Positions 17,655-27,778 of a stretch of DNA of 64,000 bases are shown here, piece by piece. Each line of letters begins with the position of its first letter. Position 1 is the stretch's first letter. Origin of the DNA: JAZDRH01 sp047470865 (lineage in GTDB: Bacteria > Pseudomonadota > Gammaproteobacteria > Pseudomonadales > Pseudomonadaceae); assembly GCF_047470865.1 (NCBI RefSeq), contig NZ_JAZDRH010000005.1, positions 62,001-126,000 on the forward strand. The letters run 5' to 3'. Both the position numbers and the translations under genes were made by a program. The notes under the pieces are model-generated. The model did not search any database, was not told the DNA's origin, and saw only the letters and a program-made list of their open reading frames with translations.

Positions 17655-18771
17655 GCTGTTGCCCCTTACTTGGACGACGCCATTGAGCGAGTTTAAGTAC
17701 TAAATTGTCCCAATAAAGCAGCAACACTGCTAACAGCAAAAACACACTGTGTACAGGCCAAAAAGCCAAAGATAGCGCAAGCTTGCCTTTATCTAAGGCG
17801 CCACGTGAAGCTATTAATAACCCTAAATACGTCATATACAGAAAAATAGCAGGCAAGAGCTTTAAAAAGCGCCCTTGTCTTGGGTTTACTTTGGCTAAAG
17901 GCACTGCCAGCATGGTCACAATAAAAACCAAAAGTATTAATGAAAGACGCCAATAAAGTTCGATCTTCATTTTTGGGTCATCACTTTTAATCAGCTCTTG
18001 AGTAGCAATAGCTTCTACTTCATCATTTTCAAACTCACCAGTAGGACTAGGCAGTAAAACACCATAGGTTTCGTATTTAATAATCCGATAGTCTGCCTCA
18101 CCTGGTTTACCATCGTAACGGTAACCATCGTTTAAAATAAGATAACGTTGACCGTCCTCACGAATTTCCTGATGTCCATATTTAGCCACCAGCAATGAGA
18201 TGCCAGCATCTTTCTTACCGCCTATTGCGTTACGTCGCTCAGAGATAAATATATTCTGTAGTTGATTACGATCTTCTGACAGGCTTTCCGCATAGGTTAC
18301 CCTAGAGCCATCGCCAATAGATTGAAAGCGCCCGGGGCTTAAAGTATCAAACTCAGTCATTTTATCCTGCTGAAATAGTAGCTGTTCAACACGCGTACCT
18401 CCTAACGGGCTTAGGTACAACGCCAAAAAAGCTACAATAGCGGCTAAAAAAACAGCCGGTGCTAACGTATAGCAAAACAGTTTTTGCTGACTCATGCCTG
18501 TGGCAGTCAGCACTGTCATTTCACTTTCTAGATATAATCGCCCATAAGACAGCAAAATACCTAAGAACAACCCTAAGGGTAAAATAAGTTGTAGAAATCC
18601 AGGGATACGATACCCCATAATCATCAAGACAATGCTAGGATCCATAGCGCCACTAGCCGCTTGCGCTAGAAAGCGAATGAACCTACCACTCATAATAATC
18701 ACTAGAAGTACACCGCTAACAACTGTTAGTGTGGTTACTACTTCGCGAAACAAATAACGAAAGACAATCAA
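17647..18771 (-). CDS. lptF: LPS export system permease LptF
   Basis: The partner of LptG, 374 residues, with the same architecture: three N-terminal helices, a periplasmic domain (TLSPGRFQSIGDGSRVTYAE) and three C-terminal helices. The ATG at 18771 has an upstream AAGGAG-like site. It is divergent from pepA, the conserved arrangement in Pseudomonas and enterobacteria. The shared 120-130 bp intergenic space must hold both promoters. Confidence 0.95.
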   Translation of the reverse strand: MIVFRYLFREVVTTLTVVSGVLLVIIMSGRFIRFLAQAASGAMDPSIVLMIMGYRIPGFLQLILPLGLFLGILLSYGRLYLESEMTVLTATGMSQQKLFCYTLAPAVFLAAIVAFLALYLSPLGGTRVEQLLFQQDKMTEFDTLSPGRFQSIGDGSRVTYAESLSEDRNQLQNIFISERRNAIGGKKDAGISLLVAKYGHQEIREDGQRYLILNDGYRYDGKPGEADYRIIKYETYGVLLPSPTGEFENDEVEAIATQELIKSDDPKMKIELYWRLSLILLVFIVTMLAVPLAKVNPRQGRFLKLLPAIFLYMTYLGLLIASRGALDKGKLALSLAFWPVHSVFLLLAVLLLYWDNLVLKLAQWRRPSKGQQHA

Positions 18772-18901
18772 AGGAGCACTCCAGGGTTGTCAAGACTGCC
18801 TCAAGCAGCTCAAACTAGTAGCAATTTTATAAGCTGAGCAATCAGCTAACAGCCATGATCGATATTATCCAGCAAAAATCGATCCTTAGGGGATGATTAC
18901 A

Positions 18902-20386
18902 ATGGAATTTTTAGTAAATACTCAAAATTTAACTACTTTATCTACTGGTACATTAGTTTTGGCCCTCTCTCAAGACAAGCCATTGAGTGCCAATGTACAA
19001 AGTGTTGATCAAGCCAGCAATGGCGCACTAAGCAAAATATTAGCGCGCGGTGACTTTACTGGCAAAGCAGGTCAAACTCTGTTATTACAAGATATTGCAG
19101 GTATTCAAGCTGAACGCCTCCTACTGGTAGGTCTAGGAAAAGACGATGAACTGTCAGACCATGCAGCACGCAAAACAATCAAAGCAATAACGGCGGTATT
19201 AAAAGGTCTTGCTGCAAAGGATGCAACCCTTGCTTTAGATGCTTTAGCAATTAAACAACGAAATGCTTACAGCATCACTCGTTTAGTGGCTGATACATTA
19301 CATCATTATCTCTACAGGTTTGATCAGTTTAAAAGCGAAAAAACACCTGTTCCTACTTTATTAAAAGTGCAGTTTCACGCCAACACTGCTACTCAAAAGG
19401 ATATTGATCGAGCGCTTAAACAAGCCACCGCTATTAGTAAAGGGGTAGATTTAACTCGTACTTTGGGCGATATGCCAGCCAATATTTGCCACCCTAGTTA
19501 CCTAGCTGAACAGGCAGAGCAATTAGCTAAAGAATATTCCGCACTATCCGTTGAAGTTCTCGATGAAAAGGAACTGAAAAAACTAGGTGCTAATGCACTA
19601 CTAGCCGTTGCCCAAGGTAGCGATCAACCACCACGCCTAATCATTATGAAGTATCAGGGTGCAGCTGCCTCAGAACAGCCTTATGTTCTATTGGGTAAAG
19701 GCATTACCTTTGATACAGGTGGCATTTGCTTAAAACCTGGACCTGGCATGGACGAAATGAAATATGACATGTGTGGTGCTGCCACTGTCATTGGTAGTAT
19801 GAAAGCCGCACTAGAACTGCAATTACCTATTAACTTAATTGGTGTAATGACCTGCGCCGAAAACATGCCAAGTAGTAACGCTACACGCCCAGGTGATATT
19901 GTTACGACCATGAGTGGGCAAACAGTTGAAATTCTGAATACTGACGCTGAGGGCCGCTTGGTACTCTGTGATGCACTCACCTATATTGAGCGCTTTAAAC
20001 CTAAAGCAGTGGTAGATATCGCAACCCTAACAGGTGCTTGTATGGTAGCACTTGGCACACAAACCAGCGGTTTAATGGGCAACGATCAAAACTTAATTGA
20101 ACAGCTATTAAAAGCCGGTAACAACGCAGATGACCGTGCGTGGCAACTACCTTTATTTGATGTCTACCAAGAACAGTTGGATAGCCCTTTTGCCGATATG
20201 GGCAATATTGGCGGTCGCTTTGGTGGCACCATTACGGCGGGCTGTTTCTTATCACGCTTTGCCAAAGCGTATCCTTGGGCTCATCTTGATGTGGCTGGTA
20301 CGGCATGGACCAGCGGCGAGAAAAAAGGCGCTACAGGCCGCCCGGTTCCACTATTAATGCAATATTTATTGGATCAAACCTTGTGA
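18902..20386 (+). CDS. pepA: Leucyl aminopeptidase (cytosol aminopeptidase, M17)
   Basis: A cytoplasmic two-metal aminopeptidase of 494 residues; in some bacteria PepA also binds DNA. The metal-binding region includes LLGKGITFDTGGICLKP near residues 262-278 and the M17 signature NTDAEGRLVL near 346-355. The ATG at 18902 is preferred over the ATG at 18893 because AGGGG lies 9 bp before it and the protein then begins MEFLV as in Pseudomonas. The stop overlaps the GTG start of holC. Confidence 0.95.
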   Translation: MEFLVNTQNLTTLSTGTLVLALSQDKPLSANVQSVDQASNGALSKILARGDFTGKAGQTLLLQDIAGIQAERLLLVGLGKDDELSDHAARKTIKAITAVLKGLAAKDATLALDALAIKQRNAYSITRLVADTLHHYLYRFDQFKSEKTPVPTLLKVQFHANTATQKDIDRALKQATAISKGVDLTRTLGDMPANICHPSYLAEQAEQLAKEYSALSVEVLDEKELKKLGANALLAVAQGSDQPPRLIIMKYQGAAASEQPYVLLGKGITFDTGGICLKPGPGMDEMKYDMCGAATVIGSMKAALELQLPINLIGVMTCAENMPSSNATRPGDIVTTMSGQTVEILNTDAEGRLVLCDALTYIERFKPKAVVDIATLTGACMVALGTQTSGLMGNDQNLIEQLLKAGNNADDRAWQLPLFDVYQEQLDSPFADMGNIGGRFGGTITAGCFLSRFAKAYPWAHLDVAGTAWTSGEKKGATGRPVPLLMQYLLDQTL

Positions 20387-20799
20387 GAGTAGAGTTTTAC
20401 GTACTCCCAAGCCAAGCCATGGCAGACCGTTTACATACGGCTTGCCGCTTGGCACTTAAAGGCTGGCGTAGTGGTATGCCAGTCTTTATTCGCGCTCAAG
20501 ATACTGCACAATGCAGCGATCTGGATCAGCGTCTGTGGACATTTCGTCAGGACACTTTCGTACCGCATTGTTTGGCGCAAGACTCGCTATCCTCTCCAGT
20601 CATTATTGGTATTGAACAACAACCTTTAGCTAAAAATGGCTTATTGATTAATCTGCATCCTTCACCTTGCGAAGAACATCAACATTTCTCAAGAATCATA
20701 GAAATTGTCAATCAAGAACCCTCATTATTAGAGCAGTGCCGCGACCATTTTCGCTATTATAGAAACCTAGGGTTAAACCCCATGCGCGTCGAACTATAA
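20383..20799 (+). CDS. holC: DNA polymerase III chi subunit
   Basis: The chi subunit (138 residues) links the clamp loader to single-strand DNA-binding protein. The family shows MRVEFYVLP at the start, ACRLALKGWRSGMPVFIRAQD, LWTFRQDTFVPH and a C-terminal FRYYRNLG. Translation starts at a GTG (20383) that overlaps the pepA stop in a GTGA arrangement, so it depends on pepA translation. In Pseudomonas valS normally follows; here the next gene is purM, so this is a rearrangement point. Confidence 0.93.
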   Translation: MRVEFYVLPSQAMADRLHTACRLALKGWRSGMPVFIRAQDTAQCSDLDQRLWTFRQDTFVPHCLAQDSLSSPVIIGIEQQPLAKNGLLINLHPSPCEEHQHFSRIIEIVNQEPSLLEQCRDHFRYYRNLGLNPMRVEL

Positions 20800-20894
20800 G
20801 CTTTTACTGTTAACAGGCGTTTTGCAGATGGCTGATTGACTGAATTCCTGTTAAAATTGCGCACTTTCTCGCACTTCTTGCAAAGGCCCGATTC

Positions 20895-21953
20895 ATGAGC
20901 AACAAGCAACCTTCCCTTAGCTATAAGGACGCCGGTGTAGATATCGACGCAGGCGAAGCTTTAGTTGAACGCATTAAAGGCGTATCTAAACGTACTGCAC
21001 GTCCAGAAGTAATGGGCGGCCTCGGTGGTTTTGGCGCATTATGCGAAATCCCTGAAGGTTATCGCCAACCTGTATTAGTTTCAGGCACTGACGGTGTTGG
21101 CACTAAGTTACGCTTAGCAATGGACTTAGAAAAGCACGATAGTATTGGCATTGACCTTGTTGCTATGTGTGTTAATGATCTTGTTGTTAGCGGTGCAGAA
21201 CCTCTGTTTTTCCTAGACTACTACGCCACTGGCAAACTCAATGTTGACATTGCAGCACGTGTTGTAACCGGCATTGGTGAGGGCTGTGAACAAGCCGGTT
21301 GTTCCTTAGTGGGTGGCGAAACGGCCGAAATGCCAGGTATGTATCATGGTGAAGATTACGATCTAGCTGGCTTTTGCGTAGGCGTGGTAGAAAAAAGCGA
21401 AATTATTGATGGTAGTAAAGTACAGGCAGGAGACGTAATTCTTGCGCTACCTTCTTCTGGTCCTCACTCTAATGGCTACTCATTAATTCGCAAAATTATT
21501 GAAGTCAGCGGAGCTGATGTAAGCAGCCAAAAGATCAATGGTAAAGCATTATCTGATCTGCTCATGGCGCCAACGCGTATTTACGTAAAACCATTATTAA
21601 GCCTCATTAAAGAAACGGGGGCTGTGCATGCAATGGCCCATATCACAGGTGGTGGCTTGATTGAAAATATCCCTCGCGTACTGCCGGCTAATACCCAAGC
21701 AGTGTTAGATATTGCTAGCTGGGAGCGCCCTGCTGTTTTTGACTGGTTACAAGAGCAAGGCAATGTTGATGAAGTAGAAATGCACCGCGTACTTAACTGT
21801 GGCGTAGGCATGATTATCTGCGTAGCCCAAGACAAAGCTGAGCTCGCACTTGAGCATCTACGTGCGCAAGGCGAAGCGCCTTGGATCATTGGTAAAATTG
21901 TTGCTACTGACAGTGAGCAACCTGTTGTACTAAACAACCTAAAATCACACTAA
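20895..21953 (+). CDS. purM: Phosphoribosylformylglycinamidine cyclo-ligase (AIR synthetase)
   Basis: Step five of purine synthesis: ATP-dependent closure of the imidazole ring of FGAM to AIR. 352 residues, normal length. Motifs include LVSGTDGVGTKLRLA, the ATP/metal loop around SLVGGETAEMPGMY, and LALPSSGPHSNGYSLIRK. Its TAA shares one base with the ATG of purN (TAATG). No clear PurR box is visible upstream. Confidence 0.96.
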   Translation: MSNKQPSLSYKDAGVDIDAGEALVERIKGVSKRTARPEVMGGLGGFGALCEIPEGYRQPVLVSGTDGVGTKLRLAMDLEKHDSIGIDLVAMCVNDLVVSGAEPLFFLDYYATGKLNVDIAARVVTGIGEGCEQAGCSLVGGETAEMPGMYHGEDYDLAGFCVGVVEKSEIIDGSKVQAGDVILALPSSGPHSNGYSLIRKIIEVSGADVSSQKINGKALSDLLMAPTRIYVKPLLSLIKETGAVHAMAHITGGGLIENIPRVLPANTQAVLDIASWERPAVFDWLQEQGNVDEVEMHRVLNCGVGMIICVAQDKAELALEHLRAQGEAPWIIGKIVATDSEQPVVLNNLKSH

Positions 21954-22615
21954 TGCGTGCACAAACCACCTGTAAGCTTGTGGTGTTAATTTCTGGCTCT
22001 GGGAGCAATCTACAAGCCATTATTGATGCCACCAAAAACAGCGCAACCATTCAAGTGAGCGCTGTTATCAGCAACAAGGCTGATGCCTATGGTCTCGTCC
22101 GCGCCCAAAGTGCGGACATTCCAACACATATCCTTAACCATAAAGACTACGCTGGACGTGAAGCTTTTGATCAAGCGCTTGTTCACTGCATCGACCAATA
22201 CCAGCCTGACCTTGTTGTCTTAGCTGGCTTTATGCGCATTTTAACGCCTGTATTTACTGAACATTACACGGGGCGTTTATTTAATATCCACCCTTCGCTT
22301 CTGCCTAAGCACAAAGGCTTAAATACACATGCCCGTGCTTTAGAAGAAGGTGATGCACAGCATGGTTGCAGCGTACATTTTGTAACGGCCGAACTTGATG
22401 GCGGACCTGTAGTCATACAGGCTAAGTTAGATATAAAATCGACAGACACCGCCAACACCCTAGCGCAACGTGTGCACTTACTAGAACACCAAATCTATCC
22501 AATGGCTATCCAGTGGTTTGCACAACAACGCTTGCAGCTAACAGCCCAAGGCGCTAGTTTGGATGGTGAGCTATTACCAGTGACAGGTCACACTCTTTAT
22601 AATAAGGAGATCTAA
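21953..22615 (+). CDS. purN: Phosphoribosylglycinamide formyltransferase
   Basis: Step three of purine synthesis, transferring the formyl group of 10-formyl-THF to GAR. 220 residues. SGSGSNLQAI near residues 14-23 binds phosphate. The catalytic Asn-His pair is in FNIHPSLLPKHKG near 109-121, and the catalytic Asp in HFVTAELDGGPVV. Coupled to purM by a one-base overlap and followed with no gap by the DUF3108 gene. Confidence 0.96.
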   Translation: MRAQTTCKLVVLISGSGSNLQAIIDATKNSATIQVSAVISNKADAYGLVRAQSADIPTHILNHKDYAGREAFDQALVHCIDQYQPDLVVLAGFMRILTPVFTEHYTGRLFNIHPSLLPKHKGLNTHARALEEGDAQHGCSVHFVTAELDGGPVVIQAKLDIKSTDTANTLAQRVHLLEHQIYPMAIQWFAQQRLQLTAQGASLDGELLPVTGHTLYNKEI

Positions 22616-23338
22616 ATGCGCCATGTGCTACTAGCTACAACGCTAAGCCTCGTTTTTGCCTCAACGACAGCTATTGCCGAGCCATTAAAACCTTTCTTTG
22701 CCAGCTATACTGCTGATTTTACACAACTACCTTTTAGTGGTACGGCTGAACGTAGCTTAACTAAAGAAGGTAATAACTGGAAACTAAACTTCAATGCCGC
22801 CATGATGCTGGCTAGTTTGACAGAGAAAAGTACCTTCGAACAAAAAAGCAGTACCTTTGTACCCTTATCATATCGTTATGAGCGTAGCGGTTTAGGTTCA
22901 TCAAAAGTGGTTAAACAAAACTTTGACTGGCAAGCCAAACGTGCTACGGGCATTGATCGTAAAAAAGAGATCAATGTAACCCTTCCGTCAGGCACACTGG
23001 ATAAATCTACCTATCAAATCGCCTTGCAAGAAGATGTCGCGGCTGGAAAAACCAGCATGAGCTACAACGTATTAGATGGCGATGATTTAGAGGTTTACGA
23101 TTTTCGTGTGCTAGGTAGCGAAACAGTAACCACCAAAGTAGGTAAAGTTGAAGCGATAAAAGTTGAACGTGTGCGTGAGCCTGATCAATCGCAGCGTAAA
23201 ACCAGTATGTGGTTTGCTAAAGATAAAGGCTGGGACTACATCCTTGTTCAGCTTGTACAAGTTGAGAAAGATGGCAAGGAATACCAAATTGTGCTGCAAG
23301 AAGGCACAGTTGACGGTAAAAAACTAAAAGGTCAGTAG
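22616..23338 (+). CDS. DUF3108 family exported protein
   Basis: A 240-residue periplasmic protein of unknown function. The N-terminus is a cleavable signal sequence (hydrophobic core about 4-18, Ala-x-Ala near AIAE). The mature part is beta-rich with the DUF3108 pattern (YTADFTQLPFSGTAERSL, RYERSGLG, MWFAKDKGWDYILVQL). It starts immediately after the purN stop, and the purM-purN-DUF3108 order is conserved in Pseudomonas. A strong terminator ends the operon. Confidence 0.9.
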   Translation: MRHVLLATTLSLVFASTTAIAEPLKPFFASYTADFTQLPFSGTAERSLTKEGNNWKLNFNAAMMLASLTEKSTFEQKSSTFVPLSYRYERSGLGSSKVVKQNFDWQAKRATGIDRKKEINVTLPSGTLDKSTYQIALQEDVAAGKTSMSYNVLDGDDLEVYDFRVLGSETVTTKVGKVEAIKVERVREPDQSQRKTSMWFAKDKGWDYILVQLVQVEKDGKEYQIVLQEGTVDGKKLKGQ

Positions 23339-23365
23339 AATTTACCTAACCTTTGTATACAACAA

Positions 23366-23400
23366 AAAAACCGATAACTACACTAGTGTTATCGGTTTTT
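23366..23400 (+). terminator. Terminator of the purM-purN-DUF3108 operon
   Basis: An A-run flanked stem, ccgataac (23371-23378) with gttatcgg (23388-23395) followed by TTTTTT. The flanking A and T runs lengthen the stem and would also allow termination of transcripts from the opposite strand. Confidence 0.85.
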
Positions 23401-23451
23401 TATAGATACACCTATCTAATACTTGCTGCTGTTTTATGCTGTTGAAAATAC

Positions 23452-23769
23452 TTAAGCAAACTCTATTTGATTGCCATTACTATCAAATACAGGGGCGTTC
23501 TCAATAAGCGCTTGGTAGACATTTCTCTCATTTTCAGTAGTTGTCCAAGCGTTTCCTCGTACTTCCCACATGGACACCAAACCTAGCAGCTCCTCTGGAC
23601 AGGTTGCACTGAAAAACACGTTGTCTTTTTCTGCATTCCAGTCATATGCGTACGCTTCATTATCCGCCTAAAAACAAGCTTCTACAGTAACTCTGTAACC
23701 TTTATCCAGTAATGTTTGAAGACAAGCAGCTGCGGTATGGCCCGCTATTCTAATGCAGATTTTCTTCAT
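23452..23769 (-). pseudogene. Small gene interrupted by an in-frame amber codon
   Basis: A minus-strand frame of 105 codons begins with ATG at 23769 (MKKICIRIAGHTAAACLQ) and ends with TAA at 23452-23454, but codon 34 is TAG (23668-23670). Beyond it the frame stays open for 71 codons with clearly protein-like composition (FSATCPEELLGLVSMWEVRG, then NVYQALIENAPVFD). I do not recognise the family. The simplest reading is a recently inactivated gene. Because two different frames are not needed, it is a point mutation rather than a frameshift. A programmed readthrough cannot be excluded. Confidence 0.65.
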
Positions 23770-23833
23770 CACATTCTACCGTCTATTAGCATTGTTAATT
23801 ACTCTAAAAAGCCTGAGAAACGAGTTGTTATGA

Positions 23834-23865
23834 CAAAAAAGTTAGCAGCCAGAGCTACTAACTTT
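23834..23865 (-). terminator. Terminator of hrpA
   Basis: Immediately after the hrpA stop, aaagttag and ctaacttt (23838-23845 and 23858-23865) form an 8-bp stem. On the minus strand it is followed by a run of six T. Confidence 0.8.
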
Positions 23866-23872
23866 ATGTGAT

Positions 23873-26800
23873 TTACTCACTTACTTGCGACCATTGTTTA
23901 GCCAAGCGTTTATCAGACACTGGCATTTTTGTGCCTAATTGCTGCGCGAACAGTGATACACGATATTCTTCTAGCATCCAACGGTACAAGACTAACTCAG
24001 GATCATGTTTACCTTCATTTTGATGCTTAGCTAAACGTGCCTGATACTTTTCCCAGTAGTTTTGTATCTCTAATGTCCAAACTTTATCTTTTTGCAATTG
24101 GCGTGCTAGGTTGTCTAGGCGCTGAGCCAGTGCTTTTAAATAACGTGGATATTCTGCCAACCATTGGCTAGGCACATCACGTACAAAGCCAGCATAGACC
24201 AACGCAGACAACTGGCTTTTAATATCATTTAGTGCAAAGGCCAAACTTAAATCAATGCGTCCTTTTAGGCGTTTTTGTAGATCATGCCATTGTTTTAAGA
24301 TCGCTAATACCTGTTTGCATAGTTGTTGTGCTGTATCCGCCCAAACACCCCGCCCTTGCTCTGCCACCGCTTTGAGCTGTTCTGTTGTACGAGGAAGCGA
24401 CGCTAGATTAGATAACATACACGCATCAACGCTAGCTAATAGAATATCCTCTGTTAAGGCTTCTACTCGGCCCATATCACGATACAGCATACCAGCTTGG
24501 GTAATATCACGTAGGTTAGCACGCAAATATTTAGCCGTTTCGTTTAATTCTTGGAGTAACAAGCGCTGCAAGGCGCGACGATGCTGATAACCCGCTTCGG
24601 CTTGGGTAGAAAAACGGCTTTCTTTTACTTCGCCCTGCTCATCCAACAAAGCTGGATATACCGTTATGCTCATACCTGCAATGCTTTGCTTGGCTACTTC
24701 AGGCACAGAAAAACAATGTACTTGCACGCTTTGTGCTTCTGTTTTCGGCGTTAATTGCTCCAATGTGACTTGGCTAACACCTGAGAAGCGTGCATTTAAC
24801 TCAGTTAAATCACGTCCCTCTCCGAGCAACTTACCTTGTGCATCCACTACTGCAATATTCATTTTTAAATGTGCATCTAGTTGCTGGCTAGCTTCCTGCC
24901 AAGCCTCTTCGGCTACGCGCACACCTGTCATACGTAATAATTCATGGCCTAAGGCTTGGGTTAAAACGCCCTGAGCAAAGACTATTTTTTCCAATGCTGC
25001 ATCAACAAAATCAGGTACAGGTACAAAGTTTTTCCGCACAGCCTTTGGTAGGTTACGTACTAACGCAATACAACGCTCACGCAGTAAACCTGCCACTAAC
25101 CAATCTAAACGCTCATTGTTTAATTGTGCCAATAAAGGCGCAGGTACTTTGAGCGTAACACCGTCTCGTGTATGCTTTGGCTCAAAGTGATAGCTTAATG
25201 GCAAACGCAAATCGCCTAACTGAAGAAAATCTGGGTATTGATTGGCGGTAACGTCACTGGCATCTCGTGCGAGAACATCAGCTTCTGTCATTAACAGTAG
25301 GTTAGGCTGCTGCTGGCTCTGGCGCTTATACCATTTATCAAAACTTGCGGTTTGATAAATATCTTCTGGGATTTGTGCATCATAATAACTGTATAGCACT
25401 TCATCATCCGCCAAAATGTCACGGCGTCGAGCTTTAGCTTCTAACTCATCAATCTGCTTTAATAATTCACGATTGGCTTTTAAACACTGAGCCCTACTTT
25501 GAATATCCCCTGCAACCAAAGCTTCACGAATAAATAAATCACGGCTGGTTTTAGGATCAAACGGCCCATAATGCAAAGCACGACGCGCTACTACGATTAA
25601 GCCATATAAGGTTACTTGCTCATAGGCTACTACTTGCCCTCGGCGCTTTTCCCAATGCGGTTCTAAGTAGTTACGTTTCACCAAATGCGCGGCTAATGGC
25701 TCAATCCACTCCACATCAATACGCGCTACCATACGTGCAAACAATCGTGACGTTTCTACCAATTCAGCAGCCATTAACCACTGCGGTTTCTTTTTCCCAA
25801 GTACGCTAGAGGGATGGATAACAAAACGTCGCTGGCGAGCACCAAGGTAATCATTGTCTTCCGACTTTTGCCCGATATGGCTTAATAAACCTGCCAGTAA
25901 AGCTTTGTGTAAAGCATCATAATTGCAATCTTGCTGGTTAAAACTCAGTTTTAATTCACGACAAATTAATGTCAGTTGGCGATGCGCATCTCGCCATTCG
26001 CGATAACGTAAATAGTGAATAAAGTTTTTTCTACACCAATTACGTAGCGCATTAGCGCCTAGCGCTTGGCGTTGCTCATCTAATCCTCGCCATAGGTTCA
26101 CTAATGCTGCAAAGTCTGAATCAGGGTCTTTCCACTGCGCATGCGCTTGGTCAGCTGCTTGCTGCTTTTCTAATGGACGTTCACGAACATCTTGCACTGA
26201 GAGTGCGCTAATCACAATTAACGCTTCACTTAAACTCGCTTGCGTCTCGGCCTCAAGCAACATCCGCCCTAAACGGGGATCAATGGGCAATTGCGCCAAC
26301 TTTTGCCCAATCGGTGTTAGGTGGCTTTCTCGCGTAACAGCACCCAGCTCTTGCAGCAAATTAAAGCCATCGCTAATAGCTTTGCCTTCTGGTGGCTCAA
26401 TAAATGGAAATTGATCAATTGCACCTAAACGAAGCGTCAACATTTGCAAAATAACAGCCGCTAAGTTGGTGCGTAAAATTTCTGGATCAGTAAACTGCGG
26501 CCGATTGTTAAAATCTTCCTGACTGTATAAACGCACACAAATCCCAGCTTCTACCCGACCACAACGCCCTTGGCGCTGATTTGCACTGGCTTGGGAAATT
26601 GCCTCAATTGGCAAACGCTGTACTTTAGAGCGATAGCTGTAGCGACTAATACGTGCCGTGCCTGTATCAATCACATAACGAATACCTGGCACTGTTAATG
26701 AGGTTTCTGCCACGTTAGTCGCTAACACAATTTTTCGAGCGGGGCGTGGCTGAAAAATTTTCTGTTGTTCGCTGGGAGAAAGCCGCGCATAAAGCGGCAA

Positions 26801-27778
26801 TACTTCCACATGTTTAAGCTGTGCTTTACGTAGCACATCTGCACATTCACGAATCTCTCGCTCGCCTGGGAAAAAAATCAGTACATCACCTGGCAACTTT
26901 TGCGCACTACGCTCATAGCTTTCCAACTCGGCTAGAGCATTTAAGATACCCTGCTCTGCACTAATATCTTCATCTTCAATTTCGCCATCTTCATTACGCG
27001 AACCTAACAGCGGGCGATACCAGGTTTCAACAGGATAAGTACGGCCTGAAACCTCAATCACAGGCGCATTATCAAAGTGTTTAGAAAAACGTTCTAAGTC
27101 GATAGTGGCTGAGGTAATAATGACTTTTAAATCAGGACGTTTGGGCAAAATGGTTTTAATATAGCCCAGTAAAAAGTCAATATTTAAACTACGCTCATGG
27201 GCTTCATCAATAATAAGTGTGTCATAACGCGATAAAAAACGGTCATTACGTGTTTCAGCCAGCAAGATGCCATCAGTCATCAGCTTAATTAAGCTCTGAT
27301 CAGTGCTTTGATCTTCAAACCTAACTTGATACCCAATAAGCTCACCCAGTGGCGAATTTAACTCTTGCGCAATGCGTGTCGCTACGCTACGTGCCGCTAA
27401 ACGCCGTGGCTGAGTATGACCAATTAAACCTTGGGTACCACGACCTAGCTCTAAACACATCTTAGGTAGCTGGGTGGTTTTACCTGAACCTGTTTCCCCT
27501 GCAATAACCACTACTTGGTGCTTTTTAATGAGCGCCATAATTTCATCTCGGCGCTCAGCAATGGGCAGATTATTGTCGTAACCTATGGCAGGAATACTGA
27601 CTTTACGCGCTTTAACTTGCGCACAAGAGCGCTCAAAACGAGCTAGGGTTTTGGCTAATGCAGACTCATCAAAGTGCTTTTTCAATTGCAGCAGTTGGCG
27701 GCGTAATGGATAACGATCAACTGTTGTCGCTTGATCTAAATTATTCAACAGTTGATTTATAGAGACGTGTTCAGACAT
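23873..27778 (-). CDS. hrpA: ATP-dependent RNA helicase HrpA
   Basis: A DEAH-box RNA helicase of 1301 residues, close to the roughly 1300 of E. coli HrpA, where it resolves stalled ribosome complexes. Walker A is GETGSGKTT at residues 94-102 and the DEAH box is IIDEAHERS near 190-198. The helicase C, HA2/ratchet and OB regions follow (GRCGRVEAGICVRLYS), with the long DUF3418 C-terminal region. ATG start at 27778. Monocistronic, with its own terminator. Confidence 0.96.
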   Translation of the reverse strand: MSEHVSINQLLNNLDQATTVDRYPLRRQLLQLKKHFDESALAKTLARFERSCAQVKARKVSIPAIGYDNNLPIAERRDEIMALIKKHQVVVIAGETGSGKTTQLPKMCLELGRGTQGLIGHTQPRRLAARSVATRIAQELNSPLGELIGYQVRFEDQSTDQSLIKLMTDGILLAETRNDRFLSRYDTLIIDEAHERSLNIDFLLGYIKTILPKRPDLKVIITSATIDLERFSKHFDNAPVIEVSGRTYPVETWYRPLLGSRNEDGEIEDEDISAEQGILNALAELESYERSAQKLPGDVLIFFPGEREIRECADVLRKAQLKHVEVLPLYARLSPSEQQKIFQPRPARKIVLATNVAETSLTVPGIRYVIDTGTARISRYSYRSKVQRLPIEAISQASANQRQGRCGRVEAGICVRLYSQEDFNNRPQFTDPEILRTNLAAVILQMLTLRLGAIDQFPFIEPPEGKAISDGFNLLQELGAVTRESHLTPIGQKLAQLPIDPRLGRMLLEAETQASLSEALIVISALSVQDVRERPLEKQQAADQAHAQWKDPDSDFAALVNLWRGLDEQRQALGANALRNWCRKNFIHYLRYREWRDAHRQLTLICRELKLSFNQQDCNYDALHKALLAGLLSHIGQKSEDNDYLGARQRRFVIHPSSVLGKKKPQWLMAAELVETSRLFARMVARIDVEWIEPLAAHLVKRNYLEPHWEKRRGQVVAYEQVTLYGLIVVARRALHYGPFDPKTSRDLFIREALVAGDIQSRAQCLKANRELLKQIDELEAKARRRDILADDEVLYSYYDAQIPEDIYQTASFDKWYKRQSQQQPNLLLMTEADVLARDASDVTANQYPDFLQLGDLRLPLSYHFEPKHTRDGVTLKVPAPLLAQLNNERLDWLVAGLLRERCIALVRNLPKAVRKNFVPVPDFVDAALEKIVFAQGVLTQALGHELLRMTGVRVAEEAWQEASQQLDAHLKMNIAVVDAQGKLLGEGRDLTELNARFSGVSQVTLEQLTPKTEAQSVQVHCFSVPEVAKQSIAGMSITVYPALLDEQGEVKESRFSTQAEAGYQHRRALQRLLLQELNETAKYLRANLRDITQAGMLYRDMGRVEALTEDILLASVDACMLSNLASLPRTTEQLKAVAEQGRGVWADTAQQLCKQVLAILKQWHDLQKRLKGRIDLSLAFALNDIKSQLSALVYAGFVRDVPSQWLAEYPRYLKALAQRLDNLARQLQKDKVWTLEIQNYWEKYQARLAKHQNEGKHDPELVLYRWMLEEYRVSLFAQQLGTKMPVSDKRLAKQWSQVSE

